Shown here piece by piece: positions 1-14,200 of a stretch of DNA of 64,000 bases. Under the pieces are notes generated by a model, which was not told the origin of the DNA, made no database searches, and saw only the letters and a program-made list of their open reading frames with translations. Made by a program: the position numbers and the translations under genes. How positions within the stretch are numbered: position 1 is the stretch's first letter; each line of letters opens with the position of its first letter. The DNA is from Achatina immaculata (lineage: Eukaryota; Mollusca; Gastropoda; Stylommatophora; Achatinidae), in the NCBI GenBank assembly GCA_009760885.1, contig CM019696.1, forward strand, positions 48,216,574 through 48,280,573. The letters run 5' to 3'.

Positions 1-690
1 GCTGAAGTTTGATTTCATTTCACATTCTGTCAACATGTGATCTGTGTACGTTGCTATTTCAACTACCTGAAAGTAGGAAAAATTATGGGACAAAAATGAA
101 TGAAGGAAAAACTGAACTGACGACTTAGGATGCATGCTCTGCTCTTGGTAACCAGCAACATAGTTCCTCGGGATTTTTGGTGTATGTCCAGCATTTTAAT
201 ATTTCTGAACTGCATTTGTGGACATTCAACTGTTTTATTTTGTCACATACAAGCTGTCTGTGGCAGCGCCTTATCAATGCCGCATGAAAAATGTTTATGA
301 AGTGTTCAAAAAATGAAGTTCAAATTTTCCATCCTGAACAAACAGCAAGTTTACTGTTTCTTCATGTTGAAAAAAACTGCAATTTAAGTTTTTATGTTCA
401 ACAAACTGCAAGTTAAGAATGTTGAATAAAATGTGCTTAACTCAAAAGATGATTACTGGTTACCTTGACAGCACATATGAGAGAGTGCACATATGAGTGA
501 TCGTACATATGAGTGAGTGCACATAAACATACATGTCTGTTTTACTTTTAAAAGTAATATATTAATAATACATTTTGGTGATATTCACTTCAAATTGTTC
601 ATTTATTTGTAATGATCAAATTTAGATCAACAGACAGACTTTTCTACATTGTCTGCTAAAAGAGTGTCTGCTCATTGGTTCTTCTGAAAA
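1..690. other. Left-edge intron, nothing recognised
   Basis: AT-rich sequence with no convincing exon for the next CEP104 zinc finger, no transposon frame and no array beyond a few ACATATGAGTG copies near 475-525. Presumed intron. Confidence 0.5.
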
Positions 691-694
691 GAAA

Positions 695-1032
695 ATGTAT
701 CTGTTTATAGTTTCCACATTTATCCATTTACACTCTGTACATTTTACCAGTTTCCACATTTACCTGTTTATAATTGACACATTTATCCATTTACGCTTTC
801 CACATTTTACCAGTTTCCACATTTACCTGTTTATAATTGACACATTTATCCATTTATACTTTGTACATTTTACCAGCTTCCACATTTACCTGTCTGTATA
901 GTAGTATGCATGTTTATTCATTTACACTTTACTCATTTACTTGTTCATAGTCTGCACATTTACCAGTTCAGAGTTTGCACATTTATCCATTCACACTTTG
1001 CACATTAACCTGTTTACAGTTTGCATGTTTAC
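695..1032 (-). repeat. Degenerate array resembling the exon 23 donor
   Basis: Decayed repeats of about 60 bp directly below CEP104 exon 23. On the minus strand units contain ATAAACAGGTAAATGTGG, close to the real exon end and donor TGTAAACAG|GTAAACATG. About four decayed donor copies lie between 755 and 1020. Confidence 0.7.
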
Positions 1033-1141
1033 CTGTTTACAATGTGCACATCGCTTCAGCATTGGGCAGTTCTTCCAGTAATGGAGATCCAGTCCTTCTT
1101 CTGTAAAACTTTCATTCTTCTCTCCACAGAATATACAAGTG
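1033..1141 (-). CDS. CEP104: CEP104 coding exon 23 (zinc finger)
   Basis: Residues 730-766, TCIFCGEKNESFTEEGLDLH then YWKNCPMLKRCAHCKQ, almost identical to human LCIFCGERSESFTEEGLDLH. CxxC, H and C ligands are visible. The acceptor is ATATTTCCAG and the donor CAG|GTAAAC. The next exon was not found in positions 1-1032. Confidence 0.97.
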
Positions 1142-4100
1142 CTGGAAATATAAAACTTACATCACAATACAGTGCAGATAACCTCACACTTATGTGAGCC
1201 ATATATTTGGATACTAACATATACAGATATTGAGAACACAAAACTTAAAAATATGGATATACGTGGGATTTATTTAGTGAACTAATTTGGCAGAGGATGG
1301 GATGATGAGGTTCTGTGCATTTATTTGTTACTGTCTGGGTCCCGGAACTGTCAAAGTTCTGTGCAGCCGACTCCGGAGTGGAAAGCTCAAACCATGGAGA
1401 CATTCAGGCAGACCGGGAGTTGGGAGGAGGAAAACGAGCTGAGTGAAGATCTGGGGGGTGGATCAAGAAGCAAACTCCACAACAAGCTTCCCTTTTATAA
1501 GACGTCAAGTCCTATTCTCTTAGCCAGTCTCAAACTTCACAACAGCCTGTTACATTGACTACATGAAGAGTTTGAACTGGGTCTTGGCCAGCTCTTTAGC
1601 TAGATGGTTCTGAAAACCTCTACCTCGGTTATCTTTGCTCACTAAAGTTAATAAAAAAATATTTAAAGTTAAAAAAACAAAAAGTTTGAAAAGTGACTCA
1701 CTTGTCCACGTTAAACATGGACACTTCGTCGTCATCTTTGGATGCCTTCATCTTGCCTTTCATCTTCCCGTCTGGCTTTTTCTGATGATTCAAATATGAC
1801 ACTTTAAAAGTTTTGCTCATGCCAGAAATAAAATAACTGTGTGTGATTAATATTAATATGATTTAGTGATATCAATATCTTTAATACAGAATATGCACTG
1901 AATCTAGTACGAAGAACGTGGCATGCCAACTTTGCACTAACCCCTCATGGGTTATCTTGGAAAGACAAGAAATCATGTCGGCTGAGGATCAGGTAACAGC
2001 AGCCTGCCTGAAGATCCAGGGTGGGTCAAATAAAAAAAGCAAGTTTCTCAGCAGATTCCACCCTCACAGGGAAACTATGTCAAGTCCACCATTACGGGGA
2101 AACTATGTCAAGCCCTGTCATGTTACCCCGACAGCCTGTTACATGAAGAACTACATAAACATGTTACAGGGTCTTGACCGGTTCTGGTTCCCTGATTCTG
2201 GCCCCGAAGGAATTCACTTTTATCTTCACCTTTTATGGCACAAAACACAAATGTTGCCTTCAGCAGTGAAAACATGGACAAGGTTTAATGAACAACTTAA
2301 AAAACAGAAACAGCTTATTTTGAAAACAATACTTCAAAGAATGACAAAGAAATTTAAATAAACAGAAATAAAGTTCAAAATAAAGCAGTATCAAGTACTA
2401 CAAATAAAGATAAAAAAAATATAAAAATATTAATACTGATCAACTCTGACTAATGAATTCTAACTCTGACTAATAAATTCTAACCTTGACTAATGAATTC
2501 TAACTTTGACTAATAAATTTTAACCTTGATTAATGAATTCTAACTTTGACTAATGAAAATCTAACTTTGACTAATGAATTCTAACTTTGACTAATGAAAT
2601 CTGCCAGCACAATAAGAAATTTTTAAAAAAATAAACTGCATGAATTACAAAAAGAAGTCCATTTACCTCTGAAACAGGCTGCACAGATTTTTTGCTTGGC
2701 TTAATTTTCACAATGGAAACATCTACAGGCTGTTAAATAAGAGATGAGTTTTCCAGAAAAGAATGATAACAAAAAATTGTTTGGTAAATCATGGCAGTAT
2801 ATATAAGGACTATGAAGCAAGCAGGACAACATAATAATAACAGATATGGCAACTAGTTAGGACTATAATCTTTGCATTCCAGAGAAATCCACACAAGCTT
2901 GGATCTCTTTAATAGATCTGTCAGTGTATGGTAAGATGATGATGCCAGTTCTGTGCTGATTTAAAAATTACTATCTTCTTGTTGCAGTATACAGGAGAGT
3001 GCAATGAAATGGCCTTGGTCATGTTTGAAGTCAGAGCAATGCCCTTGTCCAGCCAGGCCCGCAGCTAATTTAAGCTGCATTATGATTGGTTAATCTTTGT
3101 CCAGCTGAAGGGGTCTTTTCATGTGATCTGGGGCAGACGTTTGTGAGCTGTGGTTGGGAAAAGATGTGTCGTGTTCATCTAGAGGTTTTTTGATTGGTTA
3201 GAGTGAGAGCACTGTTAAACTAGTTAGAGTGATAGCACTATTAAAGAGTGATAGCACTGTTAAACTAGTTAGAGTGATAGCACTGTTAAACTAGTTAGAG
3301 TGATAGCACTGTTAAACTAGTTAGAGTGATAGCACTGTTAAACTAGTTAGAGTGATACCACTGTTAAACTAGTTAGAGTGACAGCACTGTTAAACTAGTT
3401 AGAATGACAGCACTGTTAAACTATTTAGAATGATAGCACTGTTAAACTAGTTAGAGTGATAGCACTATTAAACTAGTTAGAGTGATAGCACTGTTAAACT
3501 AGTTAGAGTGATAGCACTGTTAAACTAGTTAGAGTGATAGCACTGTTAAACTAGTTAGAGTGATAGCACTGTTAAACTAGTTAGAGTGATACCACTGTTA
3601 AACTAGTTAGAGTGACAGCACTGTTAAACTAGTTAGAATGACAGCACTGTTAAACTATTTAGAATGATAGCACTGTTAAACTAGTTAGAGTGATAGCACT
3701 ATTAAACTAGTTAGAGTGATAGCACTGTTAAACTAGTTAGAGTGATAGCACTGTTAAACTAGTTAGAGTGATAGCACTGTTAAACTAGTTAGAGTGATAC
3801 CACTGTTAAACTAGTTAGAGTGACAGCACTGTTAAACTAGTTAGAGTGACAGCACTGTTAAACTATTTAGAGTGACAGCACTGTTAAACTATTTAGAATG
3901 ATAGCACTGTTAAACTAGTTAGAGTGATAACGCAGTTAAACTAGTTAGAGTGACAGCACTGTTAAACTAGTTAGAGTGACAGCACTGTTAAACTAGTTAG
4001 AGTGACAGCACTGTTAAACTATTTAGAGTGACAGCACTGTTAAACTATTTAGAATGATAGCACTGTTAAACTAGTTAGAGTGATACCACTGTTAAACTAG

Positions 4101-7100
4101 TTAGAGTGACAGCACTGTTAAACTAGTTAGAGTGACAGCACTGTTAAACTATTTAGAATGATACCACTGTTAAACTAGTTAGAGTGATACCACTGTTAAA
4201 CTAGTTAGAGTGACAGCACTGTTAAACTATTTAGAGTGACAGCACTGTTAAACTAGTTAGAGTGATAGCGCAGTTAAACTAGTTAGAATGTAGTTTAAAT
4301 GTTTCAGTAATCTCATTCCTCTGTGTTTTTAAAATCATTTGATTTATAGATCTTAGACTTGACCTGATGCAGCGTGAAAGGACTTGAGATCTGACTTCAG
4401 ACTTGAAAGTGATGCCTTAAGACTTGACTTAACTCTTTCCCTGCCATCGACACTATAGTGAATTCATCCTGTTAGTCTAGTGCCTGCCATCCACGTTATA
4501 GCGATTTTGTTTCATTGCAGCGTAAAACTATTGTAACTTTTTATTGTACTCAATTTATCTGCGCATGTCTGGTGACCTTTCATAGTTCAATTCAAAGCGT
4601 GGCTAATAACCGAGCGAAAGCGATGAATTAACGGAGAAATTTCGGTATTTATTGTGGTTTTGGAGGCATAAGGACATGTCCTATGACCCGACCACTGTTT
4701 CTGAATGTACCCCAAGTACATCTAGACCTATTAAATGGACTGGAGAAGTAGTTAGATGGTTATTTCAGACATTATTTTAGTGAGAATGCCACCACACGAC
4801 GAGATCAGACGAAAATTTAAGTAGATCTGGAAATCGCTGATGGTAAACATTGTACATTTAGGCATCGCCGATGGTAAGCACTACACAGTTATCAGATAAA
4901 ATCATCATGCTACTTCTTTTTTCCTAAAAAAACTCCTCATTTATGAAATCTTCTTACATTTACAACTATTTTCATGCATAATATGTACACTTTTAAAGTG
5001 GAAATCTTTGTACATTCACTTGTACAACTATACCCCCTGTACATAGCAAGACCCGGGCTTTTTGTGTGGCACGGACGGAAATGTCTGCATTTTTTTTCCG
5101 TGGTGCAGGAAGAGTTAAGAACCGACTTGAAGCTGCTTGACAGGGCTTGAGATCTGACTTGAGACTCGAAAGTGATGACTTAAAAAACTAAAGATAAAAA
5201 AACACTAGCAAATGTCAGTTTTGACTGTTAGGATGATAAAAAAACTAAAGATAAAAAACACTAGCAAATGTCAGTTTTGACTGTTAGGATGATAAAAAAA
5301 CTAAAGATAAAAAACACTAGCAAATGTCAGTTTTGACTGTTAGGATGACCTACAAGACACTGATGTTAGGAAAAAAAAAAAAACAAGAAATTACAAATGA
5401 AATCAAAATTTCACAAAACAAACAACTACTTACAGCCTTCCCAGCATTCATGTCCCGAAGCTGCTGCAGCTGTTTTTGAAGATCGTCAATTTCTGCCTGT
5501 TTCTTCTGCTCCTCGTCGGCCTTTTGTTTCTGTTAATGACAAATCTTTGGCTTACAAGACACTCCAGGAGTGGAAGAGTCACGCAGAAGTTAATGAAGAC
5601 TTCAGTTATTACAAATCACTTCCATGACTCTTCTCAAAACAATAACAGTCGGCTCATGGTATCGCAGTGGTCACAAACATACAAATCTAATACAAACAGA
5701 AACATGTACCTAAAGTCTGCTATAAATCCATGGATGACTATGGTGGAGATAAAAGAGGAGTACTGGTCTGATACCTTGTCACATGGCTGCGGCTGAGCCA
5801 AGATCCCTCAGCTGCTGTGTGTGGGGCAAAGCTCCTTCCAGCCAATGAAGGAAGAAGCAGTTAAAGCTTGCTGCGCAGGTAGTCTCGGACGGCACAAAGC
5901 GGGTAACGGAAAAGCTGAAGCGGTGAAGTTTAGTCGGTAAGAACAGTGGCTTCACAATGGGCATTTTTACCTCCGTTCTTGAGGTCAACCACGTCTCTAT
6001 ACTCAAAACCTTGTCTGGTTCTATTAGCATAAATCGGCTTAACCAGTGGGTATTATCTGGCACATGGCGAAGTTCTGTCCTCCTTGACTAAAGCTAAATC
6101 TTGGTCACCACTAGAGGGAGCTGTTATGAGCACCAAAACGCTGAAGTCGGAGACACTGGACCAATGTAGCTTCTGTACCTTCAGTTGTGATCTGGTTGGC
6201 TTGCCATCAACTTGATCAAAATATTCAAACAGCTGGCGCCACAGGGTGTTCTTTCTGGTCTTTTCATCATCTGTGATGCAGAGACAGCAAAATATGATAA
6301 GCCATTTGTGCTAGAATTTTCAATCTTTTAACTTTTGAACTGTTGACCAACATTCATGGCGCATTATGTGTTATTAATCATCACAGCCTCCAGGTTTAAT
6401 GTCAAAATGCCTATTGTTTTTTGTTTTTTTTTAAAGAATATACAACAATTTAAAATACAGTAACTTTCTGACATTATGAAAATAACACGCTGCTGACTTC
6501 TGGGCTGTCTGTGAGAATATGTCACATACTTCAGCTACTCCACTGACATTTTCCACCTCAGAAATAAGTACCATCACTCTGCTGAGAGTGACAGCAAACC
6601 CACAGAGCAGCCGGCAGCAAACAAAGAATGTTGTTGCAGACTGAATACTTAACACGGCATTCCACAAGACTCTACAAGCATACACTTGTGTTACTGGACG
6701 TGAAAAAAAAAATTTTGGTAATATCTGCCTGCAGGTCAGGGCACACTTGAGTGGACAGGACACAAGGCTGTCAGTGTATTAAAAAGAAAGCTGAATATTC
6801 GAGCAAAGTCAATCCTGTGTCTCCTGCCTGAAAATACTAGCAAAACTGGAACATAAACCGTACACGGTTACTGATATATTTTCAAATATTTTTTTCTTGC
6901 ACACATTCACAATTGTACTTTTGTAAGATCCTGCAACATACACACACTTACCAACATAAGACCTGAAGAAGGACTTTCTTTGTCCTAGGGGTTAATGTTC
7001 TCTTTGTCCCAGAATATATAACAGTACAGGGGTTAATGTTCTCTTTGTCCCAGAATGTATAACGGTACAGGGATTAATGTTCTCTTTGTCCCAGAATATA

Positions 7101-8183
7101 TAACGGTACAGGGGTTGATGTTCTCTTTGTCCCAGAATGTATAATGGTACAGGGGTTAATGTTCTCTTTGTCCCAGAATGTATAACGGTACAGGGGTTAA
7201 TGTTCTCTTTGTCCCAAATATATAACGGTACAGGGGTTAATGTTCTTTTTGTCCCAGAATGTATAATGGTAAAGGGGTTAATGTTCTCTTTGTCCCAGAA
7301 TGTATAATGGTAGAGGGGTTAATGTTCTCTTTGTCCCAGAATGTATAACGGTACAGGGGTTAATGGCAAGACAAACACATTTTTAATTTTCTCAATTTAA
7401 CCTTTTTGGTGTTACAAACTGCTGCCACTGATAATCTTGGTGAGAACTTTCTTCCCCATTCAGTGGTTTCAAACTTGGACAAAGACTGAAGTCCATGTTG
7501 TATCTCTTTCCCTTCCTTCACTAACAGCAATGTGTGCGCCGTAATCCAGTATGCCTCAATGTGCAGGCTGATCTTCTCCTAATTCTGAGGCTGTCTTCCC
7601 CCCAAAACCTTTGTGTTGATAACCCATTTCCACAGCTGACTTGAACAGAATGCACTGGTAAATGGTCTTGAACCCACACCTTCTGGATGAGGAGACAGGT
7701 ATACAACAGAGTCTAATACAAAACACATGAAAATGCCATGGCACCAGAAGCATAAAATACACATCATAACACTTACACGGAAGACTGACAGCAGGATGTC
7801 CTAGATGTGATTATAGCGGGCAAGGGGGTCAAAGAAGAACTGTAACTCTCTCAGCACAAGAAAATATTCAGATACAAATACTATCTTTTGAAAACTTTAT
7901 TTTGTTTTCTAAAAGAGAAACTTAAAAAAAAAAAAAACAAAACCTGGTGGGAGGTACTCCTTGACTGGCACTCCATGATCCTGGTACATTTGTTTTATCA
8001 GTCTCTCCGTCACTTCTCGTACTTCCCCTGCATTGTGCTGCAAGGCCTGGATGTTGAAGGTCATCAAGTTCTCCATAGTCAGGCCACTAAAAGTTGCGGG
8101 GTTAACATACCACAATTAGCAAAAAACAACATGTACATAAAATAACAAATAACAACTTGGCACAGAAGTAAGCTATCAAGTAA

Positions 8184-8224
<41 letters not shown>

Positions 8225-11200
8225 CCTTTCACTCCCTTGAAAGCATAGGCCACGGATAAAGGCTCTCCAGTCATCCCTGCTCTTGGAATTATTCTCTGCC
8301 TCCTTCCACGTGTGTCCCTCGTCTCTGAGCACTGTCATAATTTCTCTTCTCCAAGTAAGTCTAGGCCTTCCTTGTTTTATATTTCCTTGAGGATTCCATG
8401 TCAGCGGTTGCCTTGCTACACTGCCGTAACATCTTATATCTTATATCTTATATCCTTCCCGTGCCGTTAGACGTCACATAGGGCTCGCAAAGTAGTTCGC
8501 CAATTTTTCCTGTCTTCGGCGAGTCTTTCAACCTCATCAAAGGATTTTATGCCTGTTAACTTGGCCTCTCTTAATAATGTTCTCTTCAGAGTTTCACGCG
8601 GTCTGCCCCTTTTTCTTCGGCCTGTTATGTTCCACTTGATAGCTTCACTGCCGTAACATGGCAGAAAATAATTTAATGTGGAAAATAATTCAAACACACT
8701 CTGAACACTGATGTTCTTGAACCGTCGTTTCCCCAGACTTGTCACATAAATGATTTTACTGGTCTAAAAAAGGCTGTTGCTGTAAAGAGAAAAAACAGAG
8801 GCTGTTGCTGTAAAGAGAAAAAACAGAGGCTGTTGCTGTAAAGAGAAAAAACAGAGGCTGTTGCTGTAAAGAGAAAAAACAGAGGCTGTTGCTGTAAAGA
8901 GAAAAAACAGAGGCTGTTGCTGTAAAGAGAAAAAATAGGCTGTTGCTGTAAAGAGAAAAAACAGGCTGCAGATGTTTCAAGAAATTAACACTTACATAAA
9001 AAGCAGCAAAATAAACATACAATAACTGTCACCAACAAATGAAATATAAACAGTAAAAAGTGGTTTGACTGTCATGAAAGTGCATCCTGCACTACATGCA
9101 GCACCATCTTTTGGCTGCACCATCTTTTGGCTTCACCATCTTTTGGCTGCTACAGTAAACTACATGTTATATTTTCATTTGGATTAAAAAAAGGGTGCTA
9201 GACTCTCAATTTCCAGAAAATTTGTGGCCAGCTTGTCTTTTCTTTCTGTACTTGCCTGTTATCAAACAAGAAACAGTAGGATACACACTGAGCTGATTTT
9301 ATCTTTGTAGTTTGTTTTTTTTTTACTTTAATATACTGACAGCCATCTTTACAAGTTTGTCCACCTTTCAGGTACATATTTTCTGTATTCACAGCTTGCA
9401 TATGATCTCAATTAGCTTGAGTTATTTTGCATACTGAAAAAAAAAAGAACTGAGATTTCAACTGATGGATCTTATCTTTGCAGGTCAATGGATCTTATCT
9501 TTGCAGGTCAATGTATCTTATCTCTGCAGGTCAATGGATCTTATCTCTGCAGGTCAATGTATCTTATCTCTGCAGGCCAATGTATCTTATCTCTGCAGGT
9601 CAATGTATCTTATCTCTGCAGGTCAATGGATCTTATCTCTGCAGGTCAATGTATCTTATCTCTGCAGGCCAATGTATCTTATCTCTGCAGGTCAATGTAT
9701 CTTATCTCTGCAGGCCAGTGGATCTTATCTCTGCAGGTCAATGAATCTAATCTCTGCAGGTCAATGTATCTTATCTCTGCAGGCCAGTGGATCTTATCTC
9801 TGCAGGTCAATGGATCTTATCTCTGCAGGTCAATGGATCTTATCTCTGCAGGTCAATGGATCTTATCTCTGCAGGTCAACATCAGTCTCTAAGCCACAAA
9901 ATCCTCCCAAGTTGTATCAAATTTTCAAATAAATATTACTGAGACAAAATGTCTGCTGCGAAGGCTCATATGAAAACTTTGATGAAAACCCGTGGTCAAA
10001 TTTCTGGAAATAATAAACTTACTTCTTGAGTCCAAATTTTTGATACAATGCCTCTACTAGCTCACATCGGCTCTGTGCGTGTCTGGGGGCCAAGGTCATC
10101 TTGAATGGCTTCACGCACTCATGAGGCACTGTTTGTGTCAGCTGCAAAGACAAATTACTTCTTCACAAATATGAAACTTTCTGTCCAAAAGATTATCTAC
10201 TTTTCAAACAAACCTCACAAACCTCAAATGCAGCCAGGCAACATGTAAACGAAGTAACTAGACCGATGTCACACAATTATCATGTCAGATTGTAAAATTT
10301 GTCTTGGAACACCGCCAGTCTTCATAAAGTTCTGACTGAACTGCTAAATTTATGAATAAGCCACAAAATGTTGTATGAGCAACCAACATTTCATACTAAA
10401 CACTCTATCAAATAAAGCACTAGACCATGCATTGGCTAGACCTTGAAACACAAACATGTTTACAAATTAATGAGCTCGAGTTCAGAGTGAAAGAATGGAT
10501 TAAAGAAATCTTGCCTGGGTCCAGAGCAGATGAATGAACAAAAAAAAAAAAAAAACTCAAGAACGAACGAACACACAATAAAAAAAGAAAACCTTGAATG
10601 AGACCAAAGTGACTGAAATGGGGGGGGGGGGGGAAGAAGCTCTGCCCAGATCCAGAATGGACAAAAAACCTCACCCAAAATCCAGGGGCATGAACAGACA
10701 AAAATAAAAACCTTGCCCTAGTCCCAAAAAAACAAAATAAAGTGGCAAAAATAAAAAGACTCACCTTAACTTCCGGAAAGCTGGCCATCTCTAATGTAAA
10801 GCTCTTGGCATCATCTCTGTTTCTCGATGCCGTATCTCCTGCTTTATGGAACAAATTCGACAAACTCCTTTCTACTGCATTTGAAACCTCAGCCTTTCCT
10901 ACCCTGGAAGTATGCAAGAACTAAATAAAGTAGGTCACAAGGAAAGAACTTCTTTTCTTCCACTATCAAATGTTAGGTCATGCAACATTTGAAACCTCGA
11001 TGCCAGGATACACCAGACCTACAGCTTCTATTTATAGCAGACCTACAGCTTCTATCTATAGCAGACCTACAGCTTCTATCTACAGTAGACCTATAGCTTC
11101 TATCTACAGTAGACCTACAGCTTCTATCTACAGTAGACCTACAGCTTTTATCTACAGCAGACCTACAGCTTCTATCTATGGCAGACCTACAGCTTCTATC

Positions 11201-14200
11201 TACAGTAGACCTACAGCTTCTATCTACAGTAGACCTGCAGCTTTTATCTACAGTAGACCTACAGCTTTTATCTACAGCAGACCTACAGCTTCTATCTACG
11301 TAGGACCTACAGGTTTTCTCTACAGCAGACTTACAGCTTCTATCTACAATAAACTTATAGCTTTTATCTACAGCAGACCTATCTATGGCAGACCTACAGC
11401 TTTTATCTATGACAGACCTATAGCTTCTATCTATGGCAGACCTACAGCTTTTATCTATAGCAGACCTATAGCTTCTATCTATGGCAGACCTACAGCTTTC
11501 ATCTATGACCGACCTATAGCATCTATCTATGGCAGACCTACAGCTTTTATCTACAGCAGACCTACAGCTTTTATCTACAGCAGACCTACAGCTTTTATCT
11601 ACAGCAGACCTACAGCTTTTATCTATGGCAGACCTAAAGCTTCTATCTATGGCAGACCTACAGCTTCTATCTATGGCAGACCTACAGCTTTTATCTATGA
11701 CAGACCTAGAGCTTCTATCTACGGCAGACCTACAGCCTTTATCTACGCCAGACCTACAGCTTCTATCTATGGCAGACCTACAGCTTCTATCTCATATCAA
11801 GAGTTCAGTCAGGACTGGATGTGTACATCAGCAAATGCTGGATATTTCTAGAGCTCATGTTTTGAAATCTGTCTAGTCAGTTCAAATTAAACATTCCTCC
11901 ATGATCCAATTAGCCTGGTGGTTAATTTACACAACATTCCTCCATGATCCAGATAGCCTGGTGGTTAATTTACACAACATTCCTCCATGATCCAGATAGC
12001 CTGGTGGTTAATTTACACAACATTCCTCCATGATCCAGATAGCCTGGTGGTTAATTTACACAGCATTCCTCCATGATCAAGATAGCCTGGTGGTTAATTT
12101 ACACAGCATTCCTACATGATCAAGATAGCCTGGTGGTTAATTTACACAACATTCCTCCATGATCTAGATAGCCTGGTGGTTAATTTACACAACATTCCTC
12201 CATGATCCAGATAGCCTGGTGGTTAACTTACACAGCATTCCTACATGATCAAGATAGCCTGGTGGTTAATTTACACAACATTCCTCCATGATCCAGATAG
12301 CCTGGTGGTTAATTTACACAACATCCCTTCATTATCCAGATAACCTGGTGGTTAATTTACACAACATCCCTTCATGATCCAGATAACCTGGTGGTTAATT
12401 TACACAACATCCCTTCATTATCCAGATAACCTGGTGGTTAATTTACACAACATCCTTTCATTATCCAGATAACCTGGTGGTTAATTTACACAACATCCCT
12501 TCATGATTCAGATAGCCTGGTGGTTAATTTACACAACATCCCTTCATTATCCAGATAACCTGGTGGTTAATTTACACAACATCACTTCATGATTCAGATA
12601 GCCTGGTGGTTAATTTACACAACATCCCTTCATTATACAGATAACCTGGTGGTTAATTTACACAACATCCCTCCATGATCAAGATAGCCTGGTGGTTAAT
12701 TTACACAACATCCCTTCATTATCCAGATAGCCTGGTGGTTAATTTACACAACATCCCTTCATTATCCAGACAACCTGGTGGTTAATTTACACAACACTCC
12801 TCCATGATCAAGATAGCCTGGTGGTTAATTTACACAACATCCTTTCATGATTCAGATAGCCTGGTGGTTAATTTACACAACATCCCTTCATGATTCAGAT
12901 AACCTGGTGGTTAATTTACACAACATCCCTTCATTATCCAGATAACCTGGTTGTTAATTTACACAACATCCCTTCATGATTCAGATAGCCTGGTGGTTAA
13001 TTTACACAACATCCTTTCATCATCCAGATAACCTGGTGGTTAATTTACATGCCTGCTGAGGAAAACATCAAATTTTAGAAAAGCTAATATGTGCTGCAAA
13101 ACCCAATCCACATACAACTTTGTCTATTTTGTTATATTTAGCCTTTGTTTTACTGTCTCTGTATTCAAGATGCAATGTGAGCTCTATAAAAGAAGTAATG
13201 TTTACATGAAGTAATGGCTTCTTACATCTTACACCCTTCCCATGCCATTAAACATCACATAGCATGGTAGTTTGGTTACGTGATGAGAAGAAACAGTCTG
13301 AAAATCCCAAACTATCAGAAAGTGGAACACAACAGGCTGAAGAAAAAGAGGTTGACCACATGGAACTCTAAAGAGGACATTGTTAAGAGAGGCCAGTTTA
13401 GTGGGCATAACATCCCTTGATGAGGGTGAAAAACTTGCCGAAGTAATGACTGCCTCATATAAATGATTGTTCCCTGTATTCATTTATTCAGTGAGTTTTT
13501 TGAGCCACTGCAGCTCATTGCTCATTGACAAGATTTATCTTCACTCCTGTCTGTTCTTAATCTTCTCCAAGGGCTCATAGATCTTCTTCTAGGTTGTCAC
13601 GCCATCGTTGCCATGGTCTGCCTCTAGGTATTCTTCTTCTTTGTACGCATTTAGCGGTAATGTGTGGCACCCTGATTTTTGCGATGCGCCTTCTGGCTGG
13701 GTACCTCCGACTTCAGCACCTTTCCTTGCTAGGGCAGACTGTGGTCTTGCTTGGACTGCCATGAAGACAGTGGTATAGGCTGGCCTGTTTGTTTTCCAGC
13801 CTCTGGTGGCTGTACTTAAGCCCCTTTACTTCATTCTGGTAGCCATTATTGTAGAGACCCATAGGTTTGTCACGTCCTGGATTCACATCAGATTTTCCTC
13901 ATCCCTGCCTGTGATCTCCATGTCTCTATCTGTCCACCAACCTGACATTATAATTAATGTTGATTGCTACAGGTTTCTAGGCTACAGAAGTAGGTCAGAG
14001 TTTTTAAGCAATCAGATCTATGTTCCCTGTCTAAAAAAAAAGACTATGTTAATTGATTTTTCTAAAAAAAAGAAAATCTCAGGTAACTGAACTGCTCAAA
14101 CTGGTTTAATAAAATATTTGAGACACATCAGACAGGGTTAAACAATGGGGAGATACCTCAGTGACTAAAAGAAAAAACTCTGCAGGCCTACAAATGCTGA

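Noticed and set aside
1918..2361. 147-codon plus-strand frame
   Set aside because: No family resemblance. It lies in an intron of the opposite-strand CEP104 gene and is expected by chance at this length.
10970..11851. 293-codon open frame of RPTASIYS repeats
   Set aside because: The 24-bp unit is a multiple of 3, so the frame stays open by arithmetic. It lies in a CEP104 intron with no homology or splice support.
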